Below are positions 6,729 through 7,868 of a stretch of 7,868 nucleotides of DNA, piece by piece; within the stretch, counting starts at the first letter, position 1; every line of letters starts with the position of its first letter. The translations under genes and the position numbers were made by a program. The notes beneath the pieces were generated by a model. That model saw nothing but the letters and a program-made list of their open reading frames with translations. It had not been told where the DNA came from and did no database searches. The stretch is from Muribaculaceae bacterium (GTDB taxonomy: Bacteria > Bacteroidota > Bacteroidia > Bacteroidales > Muribaculaceae), in the NCBI GenBank assembly GCA_020026215.1, contig JAHHQT010000087.1, forward strand, positions 1-7,868, written 5' to 3'.

Positions 6729-6759
6729 GTTGTTGCTTATATAACAAAGATAATAAATT
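6729..6759 (-). repeat. Degenerate terminal CRISPR repeat
   Basis: Only 31 nt of the repeat remain, with one change near its plus-strand start (GTTGTTGC instead of GTTGTCGC). In crRNA orientation positions 1-16 are gone and 17-47 remain. The tracr-pairing part is therefore mostly lost, while the TATCTTTG box (6752-6745) is intact. The base triplet at the -33 spot is CGT rather than TTG. This copy lies 5' of spacer 11 in transcription order, and spacer 11 takes its pairing segment from the next, intact repeat. Confidence 0.9.
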
Positions 6760-6977
6760 TCAGCAGTACTGACGCTTTATGAAGCTAAATAATTATTTGA
6801 CACATATTCTGTGTATATTTTTTAAGACAGGTAAATGTGGGTATATTCCGAATATTCAATTATTTGTATGTTGAAATTTCGTTTTTAAACTCTATTTTGT
6901 CGCGTTTTCTATTTAGAATTCTTTGCCGATAATGGGGAGTAAATGAAATATTGAATTCTCAGGAGGTTGAAGTTCTC
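6760..6977. other. AT-rich intergenic stretch right of the array
   Basis: I see no gene here. It contains small inverted repeats (CAGTACTG near 6764, and ACACA with TGTGT around 6800-6814), a weak copy of the flank element (6815-6844), and a possible weak plus-strand promoter. That promoter would be TTTG at 6896-6899, 18 nt, then ATTCTTTG at 6918-6925, whose first two bases are off consensus. No clear leader-type -33 element precedes the array on the minus strand. Confidence 0.5.
6815..6844. repeat. Short diverged repeat element, copy C
   Basis: ATATTTTTTAAG followed by GGTAAATGTGGGTAT resembles copies A and B in the blocks ATATTTT, GG-AAAT and GGTAT. It is the weakest of the three copies. 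In matching frames the three would encode IFFKTGKC (here), IFYVGGKC (copy A) and IFYRSGKL (copy B), which may hint at a coding origin. Confidence 0.3.
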
Positions 6978-7280
6978 ATGTATGACAGTTTCGTTGGGAG
7001 TAGCGACATGATTCGTTTTCTGTATGGTTTTATTTGTTTTTCTGTTTTTATCTCAAATTCTCTTTTAAAGATATTTTATAGGAGTGGGAAATTGGTATGC
7101 CCATGTGAAATTTATCTTTGTCTTAAACAAGAGACAATAGTGACTCTTCATAAAATCAAACATCATCAAATTTTTATTGTTTGGGAAAGGGGTCTGTTTG
7201 TAAATAGAATGACAGAATTTGTTAAATTTTTTTCTGAACAAAAAAGTATGAACGTGAAAAACGGGGATATTAAGGCGTAA
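6978..7280 (+). CDS. Doubtful small hypothetical protein
   Basis: This 100-aa frame starts at an ATG preceded by AGGAGG (6961-6966), 11 nt upstream. A TTG at 6951 would give 109 aa. I do not recognise the product. The N-terminal part holds a hydrophobic run (FLYGFICFSVFISNSLL, about residues 13-30) that could cross the membrane. The rest is basic and rich in Ile, Phe and Lys, as expected of random AT-rich DNA. The frame runs through copy B of the short flank element, whose other copies are not open, so it may be spurious or a remnant. A strong Shine-Dalgarno is also unusual for this group. Confidence 0.25.
   Translation: MYDSFVGSSDMIRFLYGFICFSVFISNSLLKIFYRSGKLVCPCEIYLCLKQETIVTLHKIKHHQIFIVWERGLFVNRMTEFVKFFSEQKSMNVKNGDIKA
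7071..7105. repeat. Short diverged repeat element, copy B
   Basis: This is the counterpart of 68-102, sharing ATATTTTAT, GGGAAAT and TGCCCATG in the same order and spacing. Upstream AAATTCTC at about 7056-7063 is also shared. TGGG and CCCA can pair across a loop in both copies. It falls inside the doubtful ORF. Having copies on both sides of the CRISPR-Cas locus makes it a candidate boundary or duplication remnant, but its nature is unknown. Confidence 0.45.
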
Positions 7281-7359
7281 TCATCTTTATTATAATGAGA
7301 TAGATGTGGAGAAATATCTTTTATCAGCCGATTTCCCGGCGATATTTGAAAACATTTGA
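7258..7359 (+). pseudogene. Possible C-terminal coding remnant
   Basis: Without a start codon, this frame reads KTGILRRNHLYYNEID and then VEKYLLSADFPAIFENI before a TGA. The composition looks more protein-like than its surroundings. Stops at 7249 and 7255 close the frame upstream. It overlaps the end of the doubtful ORF in another frame. I do not recognise a family. It may be the tail of a decayed gene, or chance. Confidence 0.2.
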
Positions 7360-7372
7360 TCGATTGTACATA

Positions 7373-7434
7373 AATAGGGCAAAATTTCAGGATTTTTCGA
7401 AATTTGATTTTCTGAAATCAGGATTTTGCCTATT
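7373..7434. repeat. Long imperfect inverted repeat
   Basis: AATAGG-G-CAAAAT (7373-7385) pairs with ATTTTGCCTATT (7423-7434), leaving one bulged G. Inside, TTTCAG (7385-7390) can pair with CTGAAA (7412-7417), using base 7385 in one or the other stem. TCAGGATTTT also occurs twice in direct orientation (7387-7396 and 7418-7427). The hairpin could act on either strand as a terminator, an mRNA end or a small mobile-element remnant. No T-run follows the stem. Confidence 0.55.
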
Positions 7435-7868
7435 CGCAATTTTAGAATTTGGAAACACGAACCTGTTTGCAAATATAAATATGCAAATTTGAATAAAATT
7501 ACTCACTCGAAATTTATAAAAAGGAATAGTAGAGTAGGGAAGTAAGGACTCCTTCTATATCGCAAATAAGGGTTTGCAGAACCAAAACAAGGGAGTTGTA
7601 AATTTTAACATTATTCATATTTTAGTAGTAACCAATATTTTATATACAAAAATATAAAGTAATGGTTATTGCTTTGTTATTTCTGTTCAAAAACCTAAAC
7701 AATAAGTACAGAATATTATATAGTATATTGATTTATAATTGTTTATAATATGCTATTTGAATATAAAGATTAGATAATTTGTATGTGCAGAAAATTCTTG
7801 GTTGTCCGAAATGTTTTACTATTTGCAAAAGTAAATTTAAAAATGTAATTTATTATTTGCATAAAAGA
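7435..7868. other. Right flank, very AT-rich, no gene seen
   Basis: This stretch of over 400 nt has no convincing coding frame on either strand. It holds a 40-nt inverted repeat (7629-7668) and a small hairpin (GCAAA 7562-7566 with TTTGC 7573-7577). Near the right edge there are TTTGC motifs that could belong to promoters of a gene outside the window, but none fits TAnnTTTG exactly. Confidence 0.55.
7629..7668. repeat. 40-nt inverted repeat in the right flank
   Basis: TAACCA at 7629-7634 pairs with TGGTTA at 7663-7668. The stem continues through TTTATAT and ATATAAA with one A-A mismatch and one T-G pair, about 17 positions in all, with a short A-rich loop. It is followed by TTGCTTTGTTATTTC on the plus strand. 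It could be a weak terminator or operator. AT-rich background makes chance possible. Confidence 0.45.

Larger units (their letters stand above)
5885..6759 (-). CRISPR. CRISPR array, 11 full repeats plus degenerate terminal repeat, 11 spacers
   Basis: The 47-nt repeats start at 5885, 5963, 6040, 6116, 6192, 6269, 6346, 6423, 6499, 6576 and 6652, with a truncated copy at 6729-6759. All full copies are identical except the fifth, which has one G-to-A change at its seventh base. Spacers are 29-31 nt. As written on the plus strand the repeat begins GTTGTCGC and ends TCACAAC, so its ends form a 5-bp inverted repeat. The tracrRNA anti-repeat resembles the plus-strand sequence, so the functional crRNA must come from the minus strand, read from about 6760 down to 5885. 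No spacer was seen to match the rest of the window. Some spacers can be read as plausible peptides (spacer 7 TDEQINAITT, spacer 6 reversed SAGQTQADAM), as expected of phage or plasmid coding DNA. That is weak evidence at this length. Confidence 0.99.

Noticed and set aside
5885..6759. Self-targeting spacer against this locus
   Set aside because: By eye no spacer matches the rest of the window. The host genome outside it cannot be judged.
7290..7492. Overlapping 60-62 aa frames on both strands
   Set aside because: They mostly cover the imperfect palindrome, have no clear start signal or recognisable motif, and the composition looks random.

Overview
The window holds a complete type II-C CRISPR-Cas locus. 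It reads, in order: tracrRNA (minus strand), cas9, cas1 and cas2 (plus strand), a short leader, then an array of 11 full repeats, 11 spacers and one degenerate terminal repeat, transcribed from the minus strand. The host is most likely a member of the Bacteroidota (Bacteroidales-like). The DNA is AT-rich, the cas9 and cas1 starts have no clear Shine-Dalgarno sequence, the repeats are 47 nt, and both RNA-producing parts carry the Bacteroidota promoter pattern (TTG or TTTG, 19 nt, TAnnTTTG).

Layout. 1-123: AT-rich flank without a gene. 124-206 (minus): tracrRNA ending in a hairpin plus seven Ts. 211-241 (minus): its promoter. 292-4416: Cas9 of 1374 aa with all nuclease motifs intact. 4444-4485: a terminator-like hairpin. 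4515-5444: Cas1. 5441-5776: Cas2, overlapping cas1 by ATGA. 5776-5813: a perfect 17-bp hairpin between two convergent transcription units. 5814-5884: putative leader. 5885-6759: CRISPR array. 6760-7868: AT-rich flank with one doubtful small ORF, diverged copies of a short element also found left of the locus, and two long inverted repeats.

How it works together. Cas1 and Cas2 should insert new spacers at the cas2-proximal end, where the repeats are intact. Pre-crRNA is read from the opposite end, back towards cas2. The tracrRNA anti-repeat pairs with positions 2-23 of the repeat (crRNA orientation). Positions 24-31 are a perfect TAnnTTTG box, with TTG 19 nt upstream inside the same repeat. 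Each repeat therefore looks bipartite: a tracr-pairing half for the spacer before it and a promoter half for the spacer after it. The degenerate terminal repeat has lost the pairing half and kept the -7 box, as this model predicts.

The effector system belongs to a known class. The points most worth checking are the repeat-embedded promoters, the bipartite repeat, the hairpin separating cas9 from cas1-cas2, two spacers with related sequence, and the short element repeated on both sides of the locus.
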